Source: Methanosarcina mazei S-6 (GTDB lineage Archaea > Halobacteriota > Methanosarcinia > Methanosarcinales > Methanosarcinaceae). Taken from it: a stretch of 64,000 nucleotides of DNA. The stretch lies in the NCBI RefSeq assembly GCF_000970205.1, contig NZ_CP009512.1, positions 2,108,001-2,172,000 on the forward strand, in the 5' to 3' direction. Numbering within the stretch: position 1 is the first letter of the stretch; every line of letters starts with the position of its first letter. The position numbers and the translations under genes are program-made. The notes under the pieces are model-generated. The model was not told where the DNA came from. It saw nothing but the letters and a program-made list of their open reading frames with translations, and did no database searches. Positions 55,001-63,066 of the stretch are shown piece after piece.

Positions 55001-57058
55001 TCTAAAGGTGCAAAAATTGTAAAAGATCCAATTTCGATAATTCCAGGTGTTAAAACAGTAAAATTACAAGAAGTAACTGCTGGGCATGGTACAACTGTTA
55101 AAGATATTACAGTTGGAGAAACCTTTTCAATAGGTGGAAAATCTGTGATCTCTCGAAATGCAAATGGCGGGTTTGTGAGAGGTGCACCTTCATTACCTGT
55201 TGAAATGTCAAAAACTTTGAGTATAGAAGGTAAACTTGAAAACAGACTTATACAGGCTTTTGACAAAGCAGATAATGCAGCCTTTGAGGCAACTGCTAGA
55301 AGGTGGTCCGGTGAATCTGATGTTTTATTATTTAAGTCGGGTAAAAAAATATCTGATGTGGCATATGGGTTAAACAAACCTGTTACAACTCCAAAGAAAT
55401 TTGAGATTACAAGTGAGCATGTACCTAATGACATAAAACCAATTGTGAAAGACACTATAGTAGCTTTTGGGAAAGGAAAGTCACAGGGTATAGAAGTTTA
55501 TGGATCTGTAGCCCAGAAGGCACAAATGAAGGGTTATTTAAGCAGAATCCCACAAGATATCGAAGTATCAGTCTCATCAACAGATAAATTTATTGCATTA
55601 TTTAAAACAAAGGCTGTTAAAGCAGGTTTTAAAGAGAGTGTAGATTTCAGAATAACTAAAGTAGAGGCTGATGCTCCAAAGATTGAATTTAAGATAGATG
55701 GGAAATGGCAAAAAGGTGTTGAAGTATTCTCATCTAAAGCAGGTAAAAATAAAGACATGCCAGGATACAGGTCTGAAGATAGAATTGCATTCGGATATGA
55801 AAAATTAGGATCTTTAAAAGTTGAAGACATTAAAATGATGAAGTTGCAAGAACAGGCTGCTAGAAAACATGCTGGTGCAACATCATTACAGGGCGGGGAA
55901 ATAAAGCCAGTTCACCCAGGAAGATCAAAAGATATACGTGATCTTATTGAAATTGGTGTAGCTAATGAAGTCACATTTAAAACTGGAATTTCAAAAGAGA
56001 TTATCCAATATGCAAGACTATATTCTGCAAAGAATCCAAGTGTAAAAGAATCACCAATTGCAGAGTATCTGATAAGCGAGGGTAAAATACCATCTAAACC
56101 AGAATTTAATGTTTTGACATCAGGCATATTAAAAAAATCTGAAATGATGCATATTATAACGAGAATGGAGAGCTTTGAGAAAGAACTTCAAGCCCTTGAT
56201 GATATTCTCAGAGCTTATAAAGCAGTACAGGATAATTTGGCAATAAAACAAACACCTAAAATGCCTAATGCATCATACAGGGCAGTAAGACAGATAAGAG
56301 CAAGACAGTCACCTGCTGTAATTAGTAGCAAAAAAAGCAATACAAACGTAGCTAAAAAAGGTGTATCAGCTAGATTTAGACAATCTGTAAAGCCTAAAGC
56401 AATTGAAAAAGATATACTTTATGTAAGTAAATCAAAAGCTACTGGTATAAAGGATTTAAAAAATCTGGCAAACGTGTCAAAAACATTAGGATCTAAGGTA
56501 ATAGGATCAAAAGCAATAGGATCTAAGGCTTTAGGGTTTAGAGTGACAGAAAGTAGCAAGCCAATATCAATATCGAAAGCTAATGGTAAAGCTGTTTCAA
56601 AGGTTGTAAAATCTAAAGGTACAACAACACTAAGCAGAGCAGTACCTATAAGAGTTACACCAAGTAAAACAATACCCTCAAAGGCTACTACAAGTAAAAT
56701 AAAACCTTCAAAGGCTATACCTAGTAAAACTATACCTTCAAAGACTACTCCAAGCAAGGCAACACCATCAAAGACTACTCCAAGCAGGATGATTCCAAGC
56801 AGGGCTGTTCCAAGTAAATCCGTGCCTTCTAAATCAATACCAAGCAGATCAATACAATCAAAAGCACGTCCAAAACGTGTAAATTCAAAATCTAGTGTAA
56901 GTTCTGTAGGTAGAAAACCAACACCTTCTAAACCTGTACCAGTACCAACACCTAAAATAAAATCAAATTCAAAAGGCATAAAGAGATATACAAATAAGAA
57001 AAACTTCGAGCGTGACATTAAAAACGTTCTAGGAAGTATGAAAAGTATGTTTGGGTGA
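52076..57058 (+). CDS. Very large repeat protein, putative structural/polyvalent protein
   Basis: A 1660-residue protein. Residues about 35-295 hold five tandem repeats of about 51 residues (pattern SQ-x-YGVSV-P-VSG-IT-x-SANxxIDxYVSQVN-AL). A hydrophobic Gly/Ala-rich stretch at about 876-950 could be membrane-active. Residues about 1125-1220 (VYGSVAQKAQ...RIPQDIEVSV) faintly recall a nucleotidyltransferase fold. The tail, about 1530-1600, is a SKxxPSK repeat of high basic charge. ATG 52076 is chosen after GGTGGGGG; a GTG at 52064 would add four residues. A tape-measure, spike or injected polyvalent role is conjecture. Codon use is AT-rich like its neighbours. Confidence 0.7.
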   Translation: MATGEWYKDYNAIQRKSPAGSGGASWAAYLRQKTAVEKGYAEAYKELDYAAQEEGVSAERPMISGSMSQAQHQELLQKYLSNINNEVLKKNVTLALKDVQSQGVAAGVSVGLPSLANLTHENAQSFIDTYINTVNQRIYVNYATTAVNDLHSQGIAGGVNVAVPVVSGSLTQASVQNIIDNYQSQVNNALIVKSTQDAINSVASQAKQYGVSVSTPNVSGNITEDSANKMIDSYVSQVNSAILVKNTQDSLKSIQVQAASYGVTLAAPSVSSSITETAANALIDKYVADVNTKLSTMAATEAQAQAVSSSQIQTSQVLNNALVGSLTTFSPTQTVTEGGITKTYTIENGKLYNVGVKGNLYALSEYELSHDVKNVEYDSKGNITYYEIGTPTGWTTSTYEKAQQSQQTAAIAQVKAGTYVAPEVKGSGLAYKVALSNADQKELIRERESNPKLTELQFRLDRGLSVVTVAGSYVEPKFKGGNKSANANTVKKSELNTAKISTKLTGSEKLAKINASSSINSSVVARSGTAKDVKAVKLSVKDVNIKESAKHPGQIQLKDGTWVNQIEKVGNGSVKEAITVIGAVKSLEEADKLYQQKLAGSYNPVSRKDITSGDTKTVIHGTVTNEYAKAKHDKIVADIKAAKQLAVEIEKTFKPILDAREKVVNPITVQGKFGTGAANVTYKSGKYEKTAGTYRSELKAAQQNAKIPITNKTSEKDKKIILAAQAYLESHNMNADLVSASFVGSKAVPFKTVDQLNYEKTLKSDIPTFAAMAKLNKKFQDTFSYKNVTGKASKELGEINKEVAEFLDLPSLAEIEKKRDALIPDIQFKVTQPGKATREYTLKDKHREAQEVVYSNKYGKAVMDTTYDALESGRTKPVTAAATVAAMYASGAIAGVVVEGGLGLTALGASKIAAKAGAGTLISKGAGVAAKYIPTAGRLTLGTYVGVEGAKTVMSGDAQKTVNFITSLAVGGMGYSKGAKIVKDPISIIPGVKTVKLQEVTAGHGTTVKDITVGETFSIGGKSVISRNANGGFVRGAPSLPVEMSKTLSIEGKLENRLIQAFDKADNAAFEATARRWSGESDVLLFKSGKKISDVAYGLNKPVTTPKKFEITSEHVPNDIKPIVKDTIVAFGKGKSQGIEVYGSVAQKAQMKGYLSRIPQDIEVSVSSTDKFIALFKTKAVKAGFKESVDFRITKVEADAPKIEFKIDGKWQKGVEVFSSKAGKNKDMPGYRSEDRIAFGYEKLGSLKVEDIKMMKLQEQAARKHAGATSLQGGEIKPVHPGRSKDIRDLIEIGVANEVTFKTGISKEIIQYARLYSAKNPSVKESPIAEYLISEGKIPSKPEFNVLTSGILKKSEMMHIITRMESFEKELQALDDILRAYKAVQDNLAIKQTPKMPNASYRAVRQIRARQSPAVISSKKSNTNVAKKGVSARFRQSVKPKAIEKDILYVSKSKATGIKDLKNLANVSKTLGSKVIGSKAIGSKALGFRVTESSKPISISKANGKAVSKVVKSKGTTTLSRAVPIRVTPSKTIPSKATTSKIKPSKAIPSKTIPSKTTPSKATPSKTTPSRMIPSRAVPSKSVPSKSIPSRSIQSKARPKRVNSKSSVSSVGRKPTPSKPVPVPTPKIKSNSKGIKRYTNKKNFERDIKNVLGSMKSMFG

Positions 57059-57083
57059 TTAATTCACCCTTATTTTTATTTTG
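57053..57083 (+). terminator. Hairpin at the end of the large gene
   Basis: GGGTGA and TCACCC pair across a five-base loop, overlapping the stop codon, followed by TTATTTTTATTTT. Confidence 0.65.
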
Positions 57084-57095
57084 GGGGTTTGAAAA

Positions 57096-57704
57096 ATGGG
57101 GTTTTTCGGAAATATAGCAAAAAAGGCGGCTAATGCTGTTTATAATGACAGTAGAAAGACATACAATAACGGTAAAGCTTATTATAACTACAAAATGCAG
57201 CAAGCAGAAGCAGCACAAGCTGATAGAAGAAAAGCCGAAGCTGCCTTTAAAGGATATACACATAAAGGCACATTTGGCACTTCAGCAGTTGAAAAAATGC
57301 ATTTACATGGTGCTGAAAAGCAATACCGTGATAATGGCTATGACGTGCTTAAACATATTGTGACTCTCAGCAATGGAAAAACAGGTATTAGGCTATATGT
57401 GAAAAAATTAACACAGAGAGCACATAAGAAGATTGCAACTAAAGCACCTGCCAGGATCACAGGGAAAGGTAAAGCTAAGAAGATCTCAAAAGCAAAAGGT
57501 AAAGCATTTACAAAAACTATGATCCTTAGCAATAAGCGATATACTTTAGCTTCAAACTTCCACCATTACGGAGACAGGGCAAGAGCTTACGCAAACAGTC
57601 TTAAGCAACAGGGTTTTTCTGCCAGGGTTAAAACAGCTAATGTAAATGGCATCACAAATTATGCTGTTTATACTCGGAATCCAACTAGAAGTAGAAAGAT
57701 TTAA
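57096..57704 (+). CDS. Basic protein with C-terminal SPOR-like domain
   Basis: A 202-residue Lys/Arg/Ala-rich protein. A helical N-terminal part (YNYKMQQAEAAQADRRKAEAAF) precedes a Lys-rich linker (ITGKGKAKKISKAKGKAF) and a SPOR-like end (NKRYTLASNFHHYGDRARAYANSLKQQGF). GGGGG before the ATG is the ribosome site. Together with 51616-57058 it forms a block that looks like virion or conjugation structural genes. Confidence 0.6.
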   Translation: MGFFGNIAKKAANAVYNDSRKTYNNGKAYYNYKMQQAEAAQADRRKAEAAFKGYTHKGTFGTSAVEKMHLHGAEKQYRDNGYDVLKHIVTLSNGKTGIRLYVKKLTQRAHKKIATKAPARITGKGKAKKISKAKGKAFTKTMILSNKRYTLASNFHHYGDRARAYANSLKQQGFSARVKTANVNGITNYAVYTRNPTRSRKI

Positions 57705-57756
57705 CCCTTCTTTAATTTTATAAACTGAGGGCTTAGAAGTAGGGTTTAAAAAATAG

Positions 57757-57894
57757 TTGGCAAGGCTTGCAATTAGCGAAGATAGCAAAAACAATGTGAG
57801 TTTTGGTTTATCTTATGGACCAAGCCAGAACAGGGCTAATATTAAGACTCCTGCAGAATACATATTTAAAGGCGCGTATAAACCATCAAAGTAG
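57757..57894 (+). CDS. Possible small protein of 45 residues
   Basis: An open frame from TTG encoding LARLAISEDSKNNVSF then YIFKGAYKPSK. TAGGGTTT precedes it at loose spacing. No family recognised; it could be a degenerate gene end. Confidence 0.3.
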   Translation: MARLAISEDSKNNVSFGLSYGPSQNRANIKTPAEYIFKGAYKPSK

Positions 57895-58130
57895 CATTAA
57901 AGCATGTTATCAATAATTATAAAACGGTTGTTTGGCAATGTAAAAGAGTCAAAAGGATAGAGGCTAAAATAAGGAAATTGAGAAAAATCTGGATTTGTTT
58001 TTGGTTAAAATATTTAGTCTGTATAATCCACAAAGGTTAAAAATGTTTGAAAAAAAGATGATATGAAAATGGCTAAATAGTATTAATAAGGATCAAAGGC
58101 ATATTTACTTCAAACATTGTAGGTGGAATT
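57895..58130. other. Spacer at possible right end of the element
   Basis: The gene-free, AT-rich stretch ends with AGGTGG before the next gene. I could not find a repeat of the integrase region here by eye, so the right attachment site is undecided. Confidence 0.4.
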
Positions 58131-58724
58131 ATGGAAATATCCTTAATTGGAGTTAATATTGTAGTTTTAGCTAAAAATCACAACCCTTCAATAATCTCTA
58201 AAGATTGGCTGTCTCAAAAAAAGATAATTAAGGATAATGTGATTTCTTTTACACATACACCTGCGTTTTCTGTAGTGGAAACTGAGAATTACTCATTTTA
58301 CGTAGACCCAGATAGACTTCAATTAACTTTAAAAAACGATATTATCAACAGGGTTGATTTATTACCAGAAATGATTTTGGCTTATATTTCTGCACTTCCA
58401 GAAGTACCATATTTAGCGGTTGGATTTAATTTTTCATACAATCTAAAAACAGATGAGAGCGCTCTTCGGAAAATATACTGTTACGATACTGAGAAATTTA
58501 AGTCATTATTTAATGAAGATTACCAATTAGGTAGTATAATAAAGTTCAAATTTGATAATTTTGCAGTAACTTTTATTGTTCAGCCAAGCTCAGATCATAA
58601 TCGGATAACCGACTTTAATTTCCACTGCCAGCTAGAAGGTTCAAAAAATATAAGTAAGTGTATTGAGAAATACAAAGAGGCAAAAGAATACTCTAAAAAT
58701 ACATTGGAAGGTTTTTTTCGATGA
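58131..58724 (+). CDS. Hypothetical protein, first gene of a three-gene operon
   Basis: A 197-residue protein, alternating strands and helices (ISLIGVNIVVLAKNHNPSIIS, ETENYSFYVDPDRLQLTL, LPEVPYLAVGFNFSYNL), without recognised family. AGGTGG stands before the ATG. The stop overlaps the next ATG (ATGA). It may be a partner of the HicA-like protein at the operon's end. Confidence 0.65.
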   Translation: MEISLIGVNIVVLAKNHNPSIISKDWLSQKKIIKDNVISFTHTPAFSVVETENYSFYVDPDRLQLTLKNDIINRVDLLPEMILAYISALPEVPYLAVGFNFSYNLKTDESALRKIYCYDTEKFKSLFNEDYQLGSIIKFKFDNFAVTFIVQPSSDHNRITDFNFHCQLEGSKNISKCIEKYKEAKEYSKNTLEGFFR

Positions 58725-59290
58725 GTGACACTGCATCGCTGCAATCATTGTCAATAACTAGTGGGATTGATCCTTCAATAATCCAAAGAATGCAGCGCCC
58801 TATCAATACAATCAATCATGAAAGTTTAAAAATTATAAATTCTCATTCAATAGACACTCACTCTCTAGCTTCCACGTTTAAACCATATAATATAGACCTT
58901 ATAGACTTAGCTTTTGCTCTCGGATCTGCATATCAATCTACAGTTAACGGAATGAAAATTCTAATTAACGTTTCTAAAAAAGAAAACTCTAAACACACTA
59001 ATTCACTTTTTTTTGATAAAGTTAGATGGGAAAACCATATACTTCAATTTAAACATCCTATTGCTGTTGATATAGTATATACCAATGACTTTTTGGAAGG
59101 CAATAATGAAGAATTGGGTATTTTCTTGGCAGCTTCAGACATTGAACAACTTAAACGCAATTTTGAAGAAGACTTTTTTGTTATGTGGGATGTCTATTCT
59201 AAAGAACCAGATGAGAAACTTACTAAAAAAGCAAAAGATATAAAATACAGAATTCTTAACCTTATATCGGGTGTTTCAATTGAAGTTTAA
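58721..59290 (+). CDS. Hypothetical protein, second gene of the operon
   Basis: A 189-residue protein with a soluble alpha/beta pattern (SIDTHSLASTFKPYNIDLIDLAFALGSAYQS; MKILINVSKKENSKHTNS; FFVMWDVYSKEPDEKLTKKAKDIKYRIL). No family recognised. It overlaps the previous gene at ATGA, and the third gene starts within its last codons. Confidence 0.65.
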   Translation: MSDTASLQSLSITSGIDPSIIQRMQRPINTINHESLKIINSHSIDTHSLASTFKPYNIDLIDLAFALGSAYQSTVNGMKILINVSKKENSKHTNSLFFDKVRWENHILQFKHPIAVDIVYTNDFLEGNNEELGIFLAASDIEQLKRNFEEDFFVMWDVYSKEPDEKLTKKAKDIKYRILNLISGVSIEV

Positions 59291-59558
59291 AACACGAAAG
59301 ATATCTTCAGCTCTTAAGACAAAGGGATTTAAAGAAGAAGAAACCCATCACACCTATTTTTGGTTTTATTATAATGGATTACGAACTCACATTAAAACAA
59401 GAATTAGTCATGGTGATGGTGAGTATGGAGATGGTTTATTGTCAGCTATGAAGAAACAACTTTATCTAAATTCAATGAATGATTTGGAAAATTTGATTGA
59501 GTGCCCCATGTCTCAAGAGGATTATATTGAACAACTCCTAGATAAAAATCAATTATAA
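59280..59558 (+). CDS. HicA-like small protein
   Basis: About 92 residues. KISSALKTKGFKEEETHHTYFWFYYNGLRTHIKTRISHGDGEYGDGLLSAMKKQLYL has the layout of HicA-type dsRBD-like toxins (helix, strands with a conserved His, TKxSHG, final helix), and LIECPMSQEDYIEQL ends it. No HicB antitoxin is adjacent; the two upstream genes may form the rest of a module. I prefer TTG 59280, with GGTG 6 bases before it, over GTG 59271. A toxin role is unproven. Confidence 0.65.
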   Translation: MKFKTRKISSALKTKGFKEEETHHTYFWFYYNGLRTHIKTRISHGDGEYGDGLLSAMKKQLYLNSMNDLENLIECPMSQEDYIEQLLDKNQL

Positions 59559-60180
59559 CTTTAAAATAGGTTTTACATTCTTTAATCTCGACACTCTCAT
59601 TCTATACTAACGTAATTCACTTATTTCCACTCTTTAACTCGATTACATAAGCTTCAGCCATTGTCGTTTTCTCATAGTCACAATAATTGTAAAACTGCTT
59701 AAGCTTAAAAGCCAGACTTATCATCTCAATGCCTTTTTTATAAAACTGCGAGTGAGAATGTAAAACTGCCACTATAGATCACGATTCTAAAACAGAATAA
59801 CTGCGGCGTCCTATTGCGAGGAAATCAGTTGGGACACTGTGTCCGGTTTTTTTGAGGTTATGAATTACCAAAATGTGAACTGTAATTTGATGCCATTATT
59901 AGACTAAATAATGTTTTGGGATAAACTCATCATTTATTTTTTGAAATATATTAAAAAAGTGTGAGAAAACTTTGAAAATTCAAAGGAACAAGAGGGTTCT
60001 GAAGTCGCTATCTGTTTTTAATAATTATTCATATTGATTAATATGATATTTTAATATGACATTTCCAAAAAGAACAAATAGAAGAGTAACATTTCAGAAA
60101 TTAACAGGTAGCCTACCTGTTTAGTAAATATTTGAATATTTATAAACCAGATTTTATTATTTAAAGAAAGGAGGCGTACT
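59559..60180. other. Spacer with a decayed minus-strand gene end
   Basis: On the minus strand 59617-59778 remains open for 53 residues (…GIEMISLAFKLKQFYNYCDY… then a stop) and has no start; it is perhaps a lost gene's end. GGACAC/GTGTCC with TTTTTTT (59832-59853) is terminator-like. The right side holds a TATA-like ATTTATAAACC and a strong GGAGG for the next gene. Confidence 0.4.
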
Positions 60181-60738
60181 ATGAAATTTAAAAATAGTTT
60201 GTTACTTCTTCTAGTTATATCATTTATCGTAGCTGCTGCAGGCTGTTTTTCAGATAACAATGACGATGGAGTGCAGCAAGCAACTCCTCAACAGCAACCA
60301 ACACCAGTTAAGGGAAGTATCCATAACCCCGCAGGAATAAACGAAACCTTAACGATCAAATCCGGAGGTGAAGTTTACAATTTCAGTGTAGTACAAGTCA
60401 TTAGAGGTAATGAGATAAATAGTAATGAAAACCCTGCTCCTGGATTCGAGTATCTTTTAGTAGATGTGAAACTTGCTTACAACCATCTTTTCCGTGACGA
60501 ACGCGCATATGTATATAGTGACGAGTTCAATGCTTATTGTGACAACGTAGAGTGTAAGCTCGCTAGTGTTTATGTGACAAGTAATATGACCGTATTCGAT
60601 GATGGTAATCTAATGCCTGGTGGCATAAAAGAAGGATGGATTGCTTATACTGTACCTAAAGGCAAAGAAGTAGTCATAGGCTATCAACCAGGTGCCTATA
60701 CAGGTAGTAATTGTTTTGTTTCAGTAGGCAGTAAATAA
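60181..60738 (+). CDS. DUF4352-type secreted lipoprotein
   Basis: A 185-residue protein with a lipoprotein signal: KFKNSLLLLLVISFIVAAAGC, lipobox AAGC at residues 18-21, then a Gln/Pro-rich linker and a beta-rich domain (VQVIRGNEINSNENPAPGFEYLLVDVKL), typical of DUF4352. It is exposed on the outer face of the cell membrane and is thought to be an extracellular immunoglobulin-like domain of unknown ligand. AAAGGAGG before the ATG is a strong ribosome site. It is transcribed alone. Confidence 0.8.
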   Translation: MKFKNSLLLLLVISFIVAAAGCFSDNNDDGVQQATPQQQPTPVKGSIHNPAGINETLTIKSGGEVYNFSVVQVIRGNEINSNENPAPGFEYLLVDVKLAYNHLFRDERAYVYSDEFNAYCDNVECKLASVYVTSNMTVFDDGNLMPGGIKEGWIAYTVPKGKEVVIGYQPGAYTGSNCFVSVGSK

Positions 60739-60830
60739 TGTGTAATGGAGAGCTTATCCCAAAAACAATTTAATTTTTACTTATGTAAATTTCAGAATCA
60801 TTTTCGTTTTGTAATCTTGAAGTTTTGGGA

Positions 60831-61019
60831 TCAGTTCTTTAAAAACTGGTAAATTACAATTAAGACTCCAACAATGGTTGCTATCCCAACTAAAATATCA
60901 AATAAACTACTTTTTTTACTCTCAGTTTTCACGATTTTTGCATTATCACCAATTGCAGCATCACCTTTTATATTCACGTTACCATGAATATTAGTATTAG
61001 ATGATTGATTTCTTTTCAA
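60831..61019 (-). CDS. Small protein with GDAAIG motif and C-terminal membrane anchor
   Basis: About 62 residues. The N-terminal part repeats the tail motif of the upstream gene (NIHGNVNIKGDAAIGDNAKI); the C-terminal LFDILVGIATIVGVLIVIYQFL is a membrane segment. TTG 61019 fits GGTG at 6-7 bases, whereas GTG 61028 is also possible. It overlaps the end of the upstream gene. The two could be effector and anchor of one complex. Confidence 0.55.
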   Translation of the reverse strand: MKRNQSSNTNIHGNVNIKGDAAIGDNAKIVKTESKKSSLFDILVGIATIVGVLIVIYQFLKN

Positions 61020-61605
61020 TGTTTGCACCTTCGCCTATAGCTGCGTCACCTTTTGTATTGACATCACCTGTAATATTCGTACTATAATCCTGATAAACAT
61101 AGAATACTGTTATAGGGATATATCGCTCGTCTTTAAGGTCGGTCTCAATATCATACTCGATTTCTTCTAATTTATAGCCTATTGATCTAACCATAGGCTT
61201 TACAAAATCTGTATTGAAATTATGTACAGCTTCATCAGGGGAGCAACTATTAAAGTCAAAGTAAACTGAAAATATATCAGTTTCACCTTTATTTACTTTT
61301 AAGCAGATTTGGTACAATAGAATATCCCTTTGTTTTTCGTCTGTTGGTAAAGTAAGCTTTATACCACTAACTCGATGAATAATCCCAGCCAAATTGTTTC
61401 GTGACTCCCAATCGTCAAGGATAGTACTATCATGTTTTAACTGATTACAGATGATAGACATTATCTCATCATTTTCACAGTGGTTAACAAATATATTCAG
61501 ATATGCGTCAAATGTACTGTATTCTGAAGACAAAACGTCATCAGCAAAATCGGAAAACCTTCTAAAACTTAGCTCTACTCTCTTCCTGTCAAACTTTTCA
61601 GGCAT
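60997..61605 (-). CDS. Hypothetical soluble protein ending in a GDAAIG motif
   Basis: A 202-residue acidic protein; a helical first half (RRFSDFADDVLSSEYSTFDAYLNIFVN, then a Cys-containing NQLKHDSTILDDWE) resembles effector-associated alpha-helical domains, and the second half is unassigned. The end NITGDVNTKGDAAIGEGANI is repeated in the next gene. The genes overlap by about 20-30 bases in different frames. No family is recognised; a role in a conflict or sensing system is a guess from the motif. Confidence 0.6.
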   Translation of the reverse strand: MPEKFDRKRVELSFRRFSDFADDVLSSEYSTFDAYLNIFVNHCENDEIMSIICNQLKHDSTILDDWESRNNLAGIIHRVSGIKLTLPTDEKQRDILLYQICLKVNKGETDIFSVYFDFNSCSPDEAVHNFNTDFVKPMVRSIGYKLEEIEYDIETDLKDERYIPITVFYVYQDYSTNITGDVNTKGDAAIGEGANIEKKSII

Positions 61606-61862
61606 ATATCTGTCTAATAAACAATTTAATATAAACTTTGTTACTTCATTCCAAAAGCGATTTTATAAAATAACCATATTAATGAATTGCATCATATAGC
61701 ATACACTTAAAAATAGACGCACTAAACTTTTTAATCACAGATTTTATGTAACTTTCAGAAATTAGTAGCCAAATTTTTACAACAATTTTAAATTAGCTTA
61801 GCAGCTATAGACTTCATTTAAAAACACTGTTTAGAGCTATAAGATGAATTCATAGAGGTTTT

Positions 61863-62858
61863 TTATACCAAATAAAAAATATTGGTCGCCACTTCTACAT
61901 CAGGAACGAATAAAGATGGTTCTCCTAAAGAAACTGAAAACTTATAATATCCTTTTGTTAAATTCGTGCAGTTTACAAAAACTTTGTATTTACCAAAATC
62001 AATATTCTCGCACGTTAAGTAAGTACTAGAGTGTATTTTTTCTAAGTTGGGATCGGATTTTACTTTAATTGAGTCTATAATTATTAAGTCATTGTTAGAG
62101 TCTAATTTGCTTAAATTTATAACAACATCATCATCATTTAGTAACGCCCCTGTCATTGTAAGTTCAATTGGAATTTGTTCATTTTGCTTATTATAAACAT
62201 CATTCATTTTTAAGATGCTATCACTATCTGACATATAAAAGGTGAAGAGTAGAATGAATATAACGCTCAGGATTGTTGGTAGAATAACCTTTTTTTGTTG
62301 AAAATTATTAATTATTGGTGCTAGTTCTTCCTTGAATGGTTTTGCTATAAAACTAAATACAAGAAAACTAGTTATAATATTTGATATCATTACCAAAGAA
62401 AGAGAAATTCTCCAATGTATTGCATTTGGTGTACCAGGTAAAGAAGTAACAATATCTAATATTAGAGGAAGAATGAAACAAACTATACAACTAGCCAATA
62501 CTAATAAAAAACCCGTAAATATGATGAAGAATCCAGCTAAATATAATTCTGTAGCATAGCTTTCTAAATATTTCACATGTCTATCATTCTTAACTTCTAA
62601 GACGACAGCCTTCATAAACAAAGAACAACACATGAACACGAATGTAATCCCTAAAGTAAAGGTTAGCATGGAAATTACATAAAAAAGTTCTAGTTCTACA
62701 AAGTTCTCCTGCATGTAAACATAAATTCTAGATAACACTGTTAATGTAAAAATGATTAGTGATATGATAAACTTAAAGCTGCCATCGCTTTTGTCTTTGT
62801 TTAAACCTCTTTTATTTGTCGTCGCTCTATCCACAAACAAAAATAAAAGTAGCGGCAA
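61863..62858 (-). CDS. Polytopic membrane protein
   Basis: A 331-residue protein with about six membrane helices (residues about 28-45, 60-85, 105-135, 150-175, 190-212) followed by a soluble C-terminal domain of beta type (LTMTGALLNDDDVVINLSKLDSNNDL..., NCTNLTKGYYKFSVSLGEPSLFV). No family is recognised. It is AT-rich like the adjoining accessory genes. The start at 62856-62858 could be earlier in the gene's life; an ATG was chosen. Confidence 0.6.
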   Translation of the reverse strand: MPLLLFLFVDRATTNKRGLNKDKSDGSFKFIISLIIFTLTVLSRIYVYMQENFVELELFYVISMLTFTLGITFVFMCCSLFMKAVVLEVKNDRHVKYLESYATELYLAGFFIIFTGFLLVLASCIVCFILPLILDIVTSLPGTPNAIHWRISLSLVMISNIITSFLVFSFIAKPFKEELAPIINNFQQKKVILPTILSVIFILLFTFYMSDSDSILKMNDVYNKQNEQIPIELTMTGALLNDDDVVINLSKLDSNNDLIIIDSIKVKSDPNLEKIHSSTYLTCENIDFGKYKVFVNCTNLTKGYYKFSVSLGEPSLFVPDVEVATNIFYLV

Positions 62859-63066
62859 TTATATCTTTCTATTTTGTTTTAATGTGACCTCGTATCGTAA
62901 TGGTTCTTCTGTTTCCATTGTCTAATAGTGGAGTGTTAATTTTGTTTAGTCAAGATGAGAAATATCTCTATGAATGTCTTATGCATTTCTTTTTGATCTT
63001 ACAAACTCTTTAAAGCATAAATCTGAGTTTCAAAACATTTATTTAAAAACGATCTATGTAATCATT

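Noticed and set aside
56419-57018. 199-residue minus-strand frame
   Set aside because: It mirrors the low-complexity SKxxPSK repeat of the giant plus-strand gene; no ribosome site.
62332-62559. Plus-strand frame within the membrane-protein gene
   Set aside because: It is opposite the membrane helices of the better-supported minus-strand gene.
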